A DNA stretch of 6,815 bases from Candidatus Borrarchaeota archaeon (lineage in GTDB: Archaea; Asgardarchaeota; Sifarchaeia; Borrarchaeales; Borrarchaeaceae), in contig JAEORY010000214.1 in the NCBI GenBank assembly GCA_016840645.1, positions 1 to 6,815 on the forward strand, read 5' to 3'. Within the stretch, counting starts at the first letter, position 1; every line of letters begins with the position of its first letter. Shown here in pieces: positions 1 to 6,125 of the stretch. Below the pieces are notes generated by a model. That model had not been told where the DNA came from. It ran no database searches and worked only from the letters and a program-made list of their open reading frames with translations. Both the position numbers and the translations under genes were made by a program.

Positions 1-833
1 CAGAATTAAATTATGCTGTTACCGGTAGATATAGATCAAAAAATCCTAATATGCAAAACTTACCAACTGATGGTCTTATTAAAAAAGCATTTGAATCACG
101 ATGGGAAGGTGGAAAAATTGTAGAAGCTGATTATTCACAGTTAGAACTTAGATTAATAGCTAGCGAGTCTAGGTGTCGTGATTTGATTGCTGCATATAAG
201 GATAAGAGAGACATACATCAGGAAACCGCTGAGATGTTTGGATTGGATAGATCTGATGCTAAGAGAGTTAATTTTGCGGTAGCTTACGGTGTTGGACCAA
301 GTACACTTGCCCGTAATTTGAAGCGTGATTATATGGAGGCAAAGGACTTTATACGTGATAAGTCTAAACAGTGGTGGGAAATAGGTTTATGGAGAAATAG
401 ACAAATTGATTTTTGTAAGGAGAACGGATATGTAGTTAATAAGTTTGGAAGAAGGAGAAGACTTCCGGATATAAATAGTCCCAATGAACATCTAGTTATT
501 GATGCATCATTACAAGCTGGTAATTTCCCTATTCAGTCACTAGGAGTTGATACTCTGAACTATTCTATGGTGTTGATAGAGAAAGCTATGCACCCGAGAA
601 ATTTGGTAGACAAGAAACACCCATTCAAATCCATGATTATTAACCAGATACATGATTCTATTATTGTTGATTATCACCCAGAGGATGATTTAGGAGAACT
701 TAAAAAGCTTATGAATGATTATATGGTAAATAAAATGATGAAATTAGGGTATTATAAAATACCGTTAGAAATTGAAATAAAAGTTGCCGATACTTGGGGC
801 GGTAACTTTGAGAAAGGAGCTGAAAATGCCTAA
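1..833 (+). CDS. Family A (Pol I-like) DNA polymerase, C-terminal part, 5'-truncated by window edge
   Basis: Replicative phage DNA polymerase; only the polymerase domain is visible. The frame is open to the left edge (first full codon at 3), so the Met at 51 is internal: it sits inside the conserved TGRYRSKNPNMQNLP segment. Counting from that Met, motif A is DYSQLELR at 27-34 (catalytic Asp27). Motif B has R67, K71, F75, Y79 and G80 in the R-x3-K-x7-YG pattern. FGRRRRLPDI follows at 132-141 and NFPIQ at 158-162. Motif C is QIHDS at 199-203 (catalytic Asp202). Phe at the O-helix position is the residue usual in Pol I. Motif C has Ser where E. coli Pol I has Glu (HDE). Lying upstream of purZ, it is a candidate DpoZ, the Z-preferring polymerase class, but that assignment rests on context. 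Exonuclease domains would lie upstream and cannot be judged. It overlaps the next gene by 8 bases. Confidence 0.96.
   Translation, partial: ELNYAVTGRYRSKNPNMQNLPTDGLIKKAFESRWEGGKIVEADYSQLELRLIASESRCRDLIAAYKDKRDIHQETAEMFGLDRSDAKRVNFAVAYGVGPSTLARNLKRDYMEAKDFIRDKSKQWWEIGLWRNRQIDFCKENGYVVNKFGRRRRLPDINSPNEHLVIDASLQAGNFPIQSLGVDTLNYSMVLIEKAMHPRNLVDKKHPFKSMIINQIHDSIIVDYHPEDDLGELKKLMNDYMVNKMMKLGYYKIPLEIEIKVADTWGGNFEKGAENA
813..819 (+). promoter_or_regulatory. Ribosome binding site deciding the start at 826
   Basis: AAAGGAG lies 6 bases before the ATG at 826, inside the last codons of the polymerase gene. No comparable site precedes the in-frame ATG at 784, so it favours the shorter protein. Confidence 0.75.
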
Positions 834-1152
834 GAAGATAGGTGAGTTAAAACAACAAATAAAGAAAGAGGATCCCAAAAATGATATTCCCAGTGAGAAA
901 TTACAGGAAGGTATAACACAGGAAAAACCAGCATTGGATATTACCAGAGCATCATTTAGTAAGGGAGTAACTTTGCCGTTGGAACCTTATGGTGGGGACA
1001 AGTTTGAGATGTTACGATTAGACATGTCTATTGAAGTACGTTGTAATGGTAAAATTACAGTTGAATCTAGAGACGCATCATGGGACTTATTAGATGCTGA
1101 ACTAAATAAAATTGTTCAGGCTGAAATTGACGAACTAAAGAAAAGAAAATGA
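826..1152 (+). CDS. Conserved-looking small phage protein of unknown function
   Basis: 108 residues; I do not recognise the family with certainty. The first ~35 residues are charged and rich in Lys, Glu and Gln, probably disordered or helical. Residues ~40-75 look like beta structure and include LPLEPYGG and FEMLRLDMSIEVRC. The C-terminus (~78-108) is an amphipathic helix ending in KKRK. An earlier in-frame ATG at 784 would place 14 more residues inside the polymerase gene, but the ribosome site at 813-819 supports 826. It sits between polymerase and single-stranded DNA-binding protein, with its start overlapping the polymerase stop, so it is probably co-translated with the replication genes. 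A replication accessory role is a guess from position only. Its TGA is the first part of the hairpin that follows. Confidence 0.8.
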   Translation: MPKKIGELKQQIKKEDPKNDIPSEKLQEGITQEKPALDITRASFSKGVTLPLEPYGGDKFEMLRLDMSIEVRCNGKITVESRDASWDLLDAELNKIVQAEIDELKKRK

Positions 1153-1213
1153 TTCGGTATTCTGGGAACAATCGTTGATAGCTAAAGCGTTTCGACGACC
1201 CCCAGAACCGAAT
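1152..1213 (+). promoter_or_regulatory. Long imperfect hairpin in the leader of the gp32-like gene
   Basis: The left arm at 1152-1166 (ATTCGGT, two extra bases, TCTGGG) pairs with 1201-1213 (CCCAGAACCGAAT), giving 13 base pairs with a 2-base bulge. Inside, TCGTTGA at 1172-1178 pairs with TCGACGA at 1192-1198 (7 pairs, one G-U), capped by a 13-base loop. No T-run follows, so it is not a standard intrinsic terminator. An AT-rich, apparently unstructured stretch at 1213-1239 separates it from the AGGAGG at 1240-1245. T4 gene 32 mRNA has a comparable layout (folded element, then unstructured leader, then start site) through which gp32 represses its own translation. Autoregulation here is inferred by analogy. 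A mRNA-stabilising or processing hairpin is the alternative. Confidence 0.7.
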
Positions 1214-1249
1214 AGTATGGTTATTTATTAAATTTAAATAGGAGGTATT

Positions 1250-2191
1250 ATGCCACTGAACGTAGCTCGCTACAAAGCGAAGCAGAAGGAAACCGAGTCT
1301 GGCGGAGACTCTGGCGATATTATGCGCCTTAAACCAGGTAAGAATTACGTCCGCATTTTTAAATTTAGACACACAGTTACAAAACGTGATTTTGATTTAA
1401 AACTGTACCGCAAAGGACAAAACGCTCCAGAAATTGGAAGTGTAGTTGAGGAATTGGCTCGTCCATATGAAGTACATCTTATCAGTGGTACTTCACCAAT
1501 TAATTGCTTCCTAAATAAAAAGGATTGTGAACATTGTGAAGAAGCAAAGGATTTATTGCGTGAGGGTAGCAAACAGGCTGGAAGACAGCTAAGAGCACAG
1601 GAACGGAACGCCATGAACGTTGTTGATATGAATAATTCTAAAGAGGGTATGAAAAGGTTGGATTTATCTCCACAACCATATGGTGGTGTTCTTGAGCAAT
1701 ATTTTTCTAAAATAGAAGATGGAGTAGAAGAGGATGATATATTTGGATGTAATGGTCGTGACTTCATAATAGAATATAACAAAGGGTCTGCTGATGTAAG
1801 CAAGATATACGGAGTTACCATACGGGATAAAGAAAGATCTGATAAACTTCCGGAAGGATTGCAAGCAAAAACAAAAGACTTTTATCGTGCTAAGTATTTA
1901 GATCCGCAGGATGCTCCACCAGTTGATGAAGATACAACAACTAAAGAAGATGGCGATAAATGTCCTTGGGAAGACAAACCAAAGGAACAGCCAAAAAGTG
2001 CTGAGAAACTAAAAGACGAGCCGAGTCGTGACAGACCTGAATCATTAATTGGTTGTACCATTGAATTTGATGACGGGGGAAAAAGTCTTATGGCTAAAAT
2101 TCGTGAGTGGGATGGAAGTCAATGGAAGGCTCTTGACGAGAATGGAGAGGCGTGGGCTTTCGATAGAACAGAGAAATTTATAATTAAATAA
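1250..2191 (+). CDS. T4 gp32-like single-stranded DNA-binding protein with extra C-terminal domain
   Basis: 313 residues. It is inferred to coat single-stranded DNA at the fork and work with the polymerase and helicase encoded beside it. The core fits the gp32 pattern: a basic N-terminal arm with RYKAKQK at 7-13, then MRLKPGKNYVRIF at 25-37. A zinc-site candidate H76, C86, C93, C96 (H-x9-C-x6-C-x2-C) corresponds to the His-Cys3 zinc site known in T4 gp32. An Arg/Gln-rich helix with NVVD follows at ~110-126. Residues ~218-262 are an acidic, Pro/Lys-rich linker. Unlike gp32, the chain does not end there: residues ~265-313 look like a small beta-rich module with several Trp (W288, W292, W302). 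The start has AGGAGG four bases upstream. Family assignment rests on motif layout, not an alignment. Confidence 0.82.
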   Translation: MPLNVARYKAKQKETESGGDSGDIMRLKPGKNYVRIFKFRHTVTKRDFDLKLYRKGQNAPEIGSVVEELARPYEVHLISGTSPINCFLNKKDCEHCEEAKDLLREGSKQAGRQLRAQERNAMNVVDMNNSKEGMKRLDLSPQPYGGVLEQYFSKIEDGVEEDDIFGCNGRDFIIEYNKGSADVSKIYGVTIRDKERSDKLPEGLQAKTKDFYRAKYLDPQDAPPVDEDTTTKEDGDKCPWEDKPKEQPKSAEKLKDEPSRDRPESLIGCTIEFDDGGKSLMAKIREWDGSQWKALDENGEAWAFDRTEKFIIK

Positions 2192-2310
2192 GCTGTCGAT
2201 CCGTTTATTCTTGGTATAGTTGAAACTGTTTACATAAGCGGAAGTAAATTATACCATGTACGGAATAAACCTCTGTCGTGGTGGGTTGACATAGAACCCA
2301 CTGGCAGCTT
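2190..2310 (+). promoter_or_regulatory. Structured RNA leader of purZ: predicted three-way junction with alternative pairing
   Basis: About 120 bases between the SSB stop and purZ fold almost completely. Closing stem: 2190-2197 (AAGCTGTC) with 2303-2310 (GGCAGCTT), 8 pairs, one G-T. Branch 1: 2203-2210 (GTTTATTC) with 2263-2270 (GAATAAAC), perfect. It continues as TGGTATA 2212-2218 with TATACCA 2250-2256, also perfect, then GTTTAC 2228-2233 with GTAAAT 2244-2249. Branch 2: GTGGGTT 2281-2287 with AACCCAC 2295-2301 and a 7-base loop. CTGTCG occurs twice (2193-2198 and 2273-2278), so GGCAG at 2303-2307 can pair either with the distal copy (junction) or with the proximal copy (one long hairpin). 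The purZ ribosome site AGGAGG at 2315-2320 follows immediately. The layout suggests a translation-controlling element, possibly a metabolite- or protein-responsive switch. The ligand is unknown, and I see no match to the purine riboswitch core. Confidence 0.72.
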
Positions 2311-2324
2311 TACTAGGAGGCATA

Positions 2325-3428
2325 ATGTATTATTTACAAAAAGGAAAGGCGAATGTAATCATTGACGGTCAGTGGGGTTCTACTGGAAAGGGAAAGTTGG
2401 CAGGGTATATAGCTAAGAGATCTGATATCGAAGTTGCAGTGTGCGATTTTCAGACTAATGCAGGTCATACTTGGGTTAGTGATGGCGGAAAGTCAGTTAT
2501 GGTACAGCAGATTCCAAGCTCATTTATTAATGAAAAATGTCAGGTATGTATTAACGCTGCTTCAACCATAAAATTGAAAACTCTATTGAGAGAGATTGAG
2601 GAGCATAATTTATCTGGCAGGTTGTATATTCACCCTCATGCAGGTATCATTACTGGTGAGGATGTTGATAAGGAAGCTGGTGGTCAGATGCAGAAGATAT
2701 CATCTACTCAAAAAGGTTGTGGAGCAGCTTTATCTAGAAAGATACGACGTGAAGCTAAATTAGCACAAGATTTTGAGGAGTTGACTCCGTTTATGGCTGA
2801 TACATCAGAAATAGTACAGGATACCTTATTTTCCGGTGGTACTGTCCTAATTGAAACTGCACAAGGGTTTGATTTATCCTTAAATCATGGAACTAAGTAT
2901 CCTTATACAACGTCACGGGATATTACTATAGGCAGTGCATTGTCTAATGCCGGAGTTTCTCCTATTTTCTTGGGAAATGTATATGGTAGCTTACGGTCAT
3001 TCCCAATACGAGTTGGTAATGTATATGACAAAGATGGTAATAGAATTGGATGGTCTGGACCAAAGTATCCAGATCAGGAAGAATTAACATGGGATCAAAT
3101 TACCACTTTATCCGGTTCAGATAAGCAGTTATCCGAGATTACCACAGTTACTAAGAAGTTGAGAAGAATATTTACTTGGAGTCAGAAGCAATTGTTTCGG
3201 TTCATAGCTTTTAACATGCCTACTTATTTATTCATTAATTTCGTTAATTATATCGATTGGGACAATAAAGGAAAACGTGAGTATAGTGAGTTATCTTCAA
3301 GAACACGGAGATGGGTAGAAAATACCCAGAAAGATATTAATGAATTCTGTTCCCGTAGACATGTAAAAGCCCCGAAGATTTCCTTACTGGGTACGGGTGA
3401 ATTTGACTCAGATATGATCGAAGTTTAA
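2325..3428 (+). CDS. purZ: PurZ: phage adenylosuccinate-synthetase homologue for 2-aminoadenine (Z) nucleotide synthesis
   Basis: 367 residues, shorter than the ~430 of bacterial PurA and like the archaeal/phage forms. PurZ joins dGMP and aspartate, using ATP or dATP, to give N6-succino-2-amino-dAMP (dSMP), which host PurB converts to dZMP. The nucleotide loop is GQWGSTGKGK at 15-24, where PurA has GQWGDEGKGK. The catalytic Asp (E. coli Asp13) is therefore Ser19 here, and the next Glu is Thr20. Loss of this Asp is the reported PurZ hallmark, compatible with a guanine rather than hypoxanthine substrate. Other family landmarks remain: NAGH 45-48 (catalytic His48), STQKGCG 127-133, ETAQG 177-181, HGTKYPYTTS 188-197, SFPIRVG 225-231 and the Arg-containing loop TKKLRRIFTW 276-285. 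AGGAGG lies four bases before the ATG, after the folded leader. A MazG-domain gene three genes downstream supports the assignment. It could still be an unusual PurA, but the Ser makes that unlikely. Confidence 0.92.
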   Translation: MYYLQKGKANVIIDGQWGSTGKGKLAGYIAKRSDIEVAVCDFQTNAGHTWVSDGGKSVMVQQIPSSFINEKCQVCINAASTIKLKTLLREIEEHNLSGRLYIHPHAGIITGEDVDKEAGGQMQKISSTQKGCGAALSRKIRREAKLAQDFEELTPFMADTSEIVQDTLFSGGTVLIETAQGFDLSLNHGTKYPYTTSRDITIGSALSNAGVSPIFLGNVYGSLRSFPIRVGNVYDKDGNRIGWSGPKYPDQEELTWDQITTLSGSDKQLSEITTVTKKLRRIFTWSQKQLFRFIAFNMPTYLFINFVNYIDWDNKGKREYSELSSRTRRWVENTQKDINEFCSRRHVKAPKISLLGTGEFDSDMIEV

Positions 3429-3448
3429 AAATTTAATAGGGAGTATAA

Positions 3449-3667
3449 ATGGATGATACACTAGATATTGCGTGGGCAAAGCGTCTGAAAATCCGTAAGG
3501 AGCATATAGAAGCTTTTGCAGCTAGATACTGCTCTATGACTGGTATACCACCTGATGAAGCAATGTTAGTTGAGGAAATTGTGGGTAACAAGGTACGTTG
3601 GTATTTTACTAGAAAACCCAGTAGTTTTGATAGCAAAGAATACGAGAAGCAGCAAAATATGGAGTAG
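3449..3667 (+). CDS. Small phage protein of unknown function
   Basis: 72 residues, not assignable to a named family. The N-terminal half is predominantly helical (AWAKRLKIRKEHIEAF at 9-24). The middle, PPDEAMLVEEIVGNKVRWYF at 34-53, followed by TRK, reads as a beta-hairpin and resembles short conserved segments I recall from other phage hypothetical proteins. The tail is charged. The start is supported by AGGGAG at 3437-3442, six bases before the ATG. It lies 20 bases after purZ and 2 bases before the Cys-rich gene, inside the run between purZ and the kinase-MazG fusion. A link to nucleotide metabolism is possible from position alone. Confidence 0.72.
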   Translation: MDDTLDIAWAKRLKIRKEHIEAFAARYCSMTGIPPDEAMLVEEIVGNKVRWYFTRKPSSFDSKEYEKQQNME

Positions 3668-3669
3668 AA

Positions 3670-3864
3670 ATGGAAGTAGAATGTAGACTATTTGTAGTTT
3701 ATACCTGCCAGAAGTGCCCATATGCTATGCAATATGAAAATGGACGTGCTAACAAATCTGGTGGATATTGTAGCTTAACAGGTGGGACTATAGAACCAGT
3801 TGATTATATGAAAGTTATGGAATGGTGTCCACTACCAAAAATCAAGGAGAAAATTAAATTATGA
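3670..3864 (+). CDS. Cys-rich small protein, putative metal-binding
   Basis: 64 residues. Cysteines at 13, 16, 34 and 53 form a C-x2-C...C...C pattern, with CQKCPY early and MEWCPLP near the end; Cys5 is a further candidate. The C-x2-CP, isolated Cys and WCPLP arrangement occurs in small phage and prophage proteins and suggests a single zinc or other metal site, although no biochemical role is known to me. GGAG at 3661-3664, five bases before the ATG, supports the start and overlaps the stop of the preceding gene. Its TGA overlaps the ATG of the kinase-MazG gene (ATGA at 3861-3864), so the two are probably translationally coupled. No transmembrane segment or signal peptide is visible. Confidence 0.75.
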   Translation: MEVECRLFVVYTCQKCPYAMQYENGRANKSGGYCSLTGGTIEPVDYMKVMEWCPLPKIKEKIKL

Positions 3865-4715
3865 AACAAATCATGTGTGTAACTGGAAGACAGGGTACTG
3901 GCAAGACTACCGTATGTCAATCTAAACCGTATCATGTCTTGCCTGGCAAACTTTGTAGAGAAAAATTCGGAGAGAGGTTTTTTGCAGACAAGGAAAATCC
4001 TTCATGTCCAGAAGAGTCTGAACGGTTTGTACGAGAATGCATAGTTGAGGCAATATTAAAGATACCGGAGGGTGAGGTATTGTGGGTGGACGGATTCCCA
4101 AGAAGTCCAGGTCAGGCTACGTGGTTGAATACATTGATAAACCCAAATACGTCTGTACACGTTGTATTCCTAACTTGTTTGGATAACGTAAGGACTACCA
4201 GATTGACTAATAGGGATTTAGATAATCCAGATGCCGTTGACTTGCACTTGAAGAGGGAATTAAGTGAGGTCGGTCTATTGTATCAAGTCCTGCTAGAGGT
4301 TCATGGATTTAAATTCTCGTGGTCAGTAATGGACAATACGACAGTTAAAGAGTACAAGCCCATACACAATCAACTAGATAAGATAGTTTTACCGATATCT
4401 ATAAAGAAAGCTATTGATTGGTGTTCTAATTATGCTAAAAATAAAGGTTGGTGGGGAGGAAAACATGATATACCAGCCTTATTAGCGTTGATGCACTCAG
4501 AGATATCAGAGGCACTTGAGGATTACCGTGATGGAAATATGACTACGAATGATATAAATGGTAAACCATGTGGATTTCCATCTGAATTGGCTGATGTAGC
4601 TGTTAGACTATTTGATATCTCAGCACGGTTGGATATAGACTTGGAGTACGAGTTTATTCATAAGATGAAGTACAACGAAACAAGACCATACCGACATGGA
4701 AATAAAAAGATATGA
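3861..4715 (+). CDS. Fusion of adenylate-kinase-like P-loop kinase and MazG/MazZ-type dNTP pyrophosphohydrolase
   Basis: 284 residues, two domains. Residues 1 to ~165 are a nucleoside monophosphate kinase of adenylate kinase type. The P-loop is GRQGTGKT at 9-16. Arg33 is near the NMP-binding position, and DGFPRSPGQA at 77-86 matches the adenylate kinase DGFPRT..QA motif (Arg81, Gln85). A short lid region follows with R114, R118 and DNPDAV at 121-126. In adenylate kinase the Gln of that motif contacts adenine. Residues ~178-284 are an all-alpha MazG-like domain with metal-binding EISE at 214-217 and ELAD at 242-245, then KMKYNETRPYRHGNK near the end. MazZ hydrolyses dGTP (and dATP) to the monophosphate, supplying dGMP for PurZ. 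The fused kinase could phosphorylate dZMP or another dNMP; its substrate is inferred. AAGGAG lies at 3844-3849, and the start overlaps the previous stop. The last 20 bases overlap the helicase gene. Confidence 0.9.
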   Translation: MKQIMCVTGRQGTGKTTVCQSKPYHVLPGKLCREKFGERFFADKENPSCPEESERFVRECIVEAILKIPEGEVLWVDGFPRSPGQATWLNTLINPNTSVHVVFLTCLDNVRTTRLTNRDLDNPDAVDLHLKRELSEVGLLYQVLLEVHGFKFSWSVMDNTTVKEYKPIHNQLDKIVLPISIKKAIDWCSNYAKNKGWWGGKHDIPALLALMHSEISEALEDYRDGNMTTNDINGKPCGFPSELADVAVRLFDISARLDIDLEYEFIHKMKYNETRPYRHGNKKI

Positions 4716-5952
4716 TTTTGGGCGTGACTTCCAAACAGCAATATTACTTGCTATTATCAAAGACGCTAATTTCCTACGAGAATACAGGGAAACCATCAGT
4801 CCGGAATATTTCAATGATGAATGTTATAGAGTAATATGTAATAATACACTTGAATTATTCGATAAGCATGATGAAAATCCAAGTATAGAAGCAATAGAGG
4901 AGAGTTTAAATGTCGACGAAAATGGGGAGTCACTTAAAGATGCGCTCTCGTATGTTTTATCGAAGCAAATCGATGGCTTTAAAGCTATTAAAGATAAGGC
5001 AATATCCTTTGCGAAAACGCAAGCTATTAATAAAGCTGTTGAGGAGGCAAAGGAATTATCTTTACTTGGAAAATTTGATGATGTTAAAACTCTGTTTGAT
5101 AATGCGCTTATTGTTGGTTCAAATGAGGATAACGGTTATAAATATAGAAATGACGTGGTGGAACGTCTTGCATCGTATGACGAAGTTGAACCATCAATAC
5201 CAACCGGAATGGGAAAGATTGACGAAGCGTTGGAAGGGGGTCTTCACAGGAAAGAGATGGGGCTTATAATTGCCCCACCATCTGGAGGTAAAACTACATT
5301 TTTAGTAAGTATAGGTAAACATGCACTAATTAATGGATATAACGTAGTTCATTACACATTGGAATTAAGAAGGAAAAGAGTTGCTAGACGGTATGATATG
5401 TCCATAGCTGAAATGACGAAAGAGGATTTGAGGAGGATGAAAAGGTCTGCAGCATTAAAGATACATAATGACATAGAAGGTGACTTGATAATTCAGGATT
5501 ATCCTGCTTCGTCCGTCAATTGTAATATATTACGTAATCATCTTAATCGTATAAGGAACTCCGGACTTGATATAGGACTTATTATAGTTGATTATGATGA
5601 CCTTATTAACCCAACTAGAAATTACTCAGAATCAATTGGAGATGTCAAGCGACTATATAAAGAACTTAGATCATTGTCTTTCGAATTTAATTGTGGATTG
5701 TGGACGGCAACTCAAACTAACAAGAAAATTTTTGAAATGCAAAAAGGAGAGGTTATCGGGGGTAGAGAAGCAACTGGTTCTCTTGAAGGCAAATTTGGGA
5801 CTCCTGACGTTATTATATCGGGCAATCAAACGTACGATGAGTACAGAAGTGGATTTATTAGAGTGCACCTTGCAAAAAATAGAGAGGGAACTGCAAAAAT
5901 TATAGAGACGTACGGAATCGACTACCGACGAATGCTAATAAAGGAAGTATGA
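4696..5952 (+). CDS. DnaB-like replicative DNA helicase
   Basis: 418 residues. Hexameric RecA-fold helicase expected to unwind the fork ahead of the phage polymerase. Residues ~10-60 resemble the DnaB N-terminal helical domain, a helical linker spans ~95-140, and the RecA core starts near 165. Walker A is APPSGGKTT at 193-201 (Lys199, Thr200), lacking the first canonical Gly as in several RecA-family members. Glu223 in TLEL is the candidate catalytic Glu (DnaB SLEM). Walker B is LIIVDYDDL at 295-303 (Asp299). TATQTNK at 337-343 matches the DnaB SQLNR-type sensor, and KNREG at 394-398 the region with the arginine finger. No ribosome site is clear before the ATG. An in-frame TGA at 4666-4668 rules out a longer protein, and the 20-base overlap with the upstream gene suggests coupled translation. 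No primase domain is visible. Confidence 0.9.
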   Translation: MEIKRYDFGRDFQTAILLAIIKDANFLREYRETISPEYFNDECYRVICNNTLELFDKHDENPSIEAIEESLNVDENGESLKDALSYVLSKQIDGFKAIKDKAISFAKTQAINKAVEEAKELSLLGKFDDVKTLFDNALIVGSNEDNGYKYRNDVVERLASYDEVEPSIPTGMGKIDEALEGGLHRKEMGLIIAPPSGGKTTFLVSIGKHALINGYNVVHYTLELRRKRVARRYDMSIAEMTKEDLRRMKRSAALKIHNDIEGDLIIQDYPASSVNCNILRNHLNRIRNSGLDIGLIIVDYDDLINPTRNYSESIGDVKRLYKELRSLSFEFNCGLWTATQTNKKIFEMQKGEVIGGREATGSLEGKFGTPDVIISGNQTYDEYRSGFIRVHLAKNREGTAKIIETYGIDYRRMLIKEV

Positions 5953-6125
5953 TAAATAAAGAAGAACTTGTAAATGCACTGCTGGAACTTAAGAAATTGG
6001 ACGAGGATTTGAAAGAGAGAATGCATAAAGGTGAAGTTGGTATGACCGAATATACACTTATAAAAATGAAACGTAAGAAAATTGTTAAAGCGTTGAAGAG
6101 GAAAGATGTCAATAAGAATCGATAA
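5949..6125 (+). CDS. Small charged helical protein of unknown function
   Basis: 58 residues, beginning MINKEELVNA and ending at TAA 6123-6125. The ATG overlaps the helicase stop as ATGA at 5949-5952, and AAGGA at 5941-5945 provides a ribosome site. Its 3' end overlaps the start of the DUF3820-type gene at 6106 by 20 bases. The sequence alternates hydrophobic and charged residues, which suggests two short amphipathic helices (about 4-25 and 32-50). The second is very basic (KMKRKKIVKALKRK), so nucleic-acid or partner-protein contact is plausible. Its position right behind the helicase would suit a helicase accessory factor, but no loader motif is recognisable. Short, so called mainly from the coupled start, ribosome site and perfect packing between neighbours. 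Confidence 0.68.
   Translation: MINKEELVNALLELKKLDEDLKERMHKGEVGMTEYTLIKMKRKKIVKALKRKDVNKNR

Noticed and set aside
784..825. Upstream ATG adding 14 residues to the gene at 826
   Set aside because: It lies deep within the polymerase gene and has no ribosome site, while the ATG at 826 has AAAGGAG six bases upstream.
1152..1213. Rho-independent terminator
   Set aside because: The stem is long enough, but no T-run follows the right arm, and the stem is interrupted by a large internal loop.
1067..1372. 101-codon minus-strand frame crossing the leader of the SSB gene
   Set aside because: It runs antisense through two genes and the hairpin, shows no family signature, and every supported gene in the window is on the other strand.
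1345..1821. 158-codon open frame on the minus strand
   Set aside because: It is antisense to the SSB gene, has no recognisable domain, is Ser/Cys/Leu-rich as expected for a shadow of an acidic/basic coding strand, and lacks a credible ribosome site.
2190..2310. Known purine riboswitch or tRNA
   Set aside because: A three-way junction is present, but the loop sizes and conserved core of the purine riboswitch are not recognisable. There is no T-loop consensus, anticodon arm or CCA-type acceptor for a tRNA.
2286..2314. Perfect TTGACA followed 17 bases later by TTTACT, looking like a sigma-70 promoter for purZ
   Set aside because: Transcription would begin around 2320, removing the AGGAGG ribosome site at 2315-2320 and leaving almost no leader. 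TTGACA also straddles the stem and loop of the 2281-2301 hairpin, so its origin is better explained by RNA structure.
2325..3428. Ordinary PurA for AMP synthesis
   Set aside because: The essential Asp of the GDEGKGK loop is Ser, the protein is about 60 residues shorter than bacterial PurA, and the neighbours are a phage polymerase and a MazG-domain protein.
4910..5269. 119-codon + strand frame inside the helicase gene
   Set aside because: It is an out-of-frame reading of a gene with clear DnaB motifs; its product is a Leu/Arg/Lys-rich string without domain signature.
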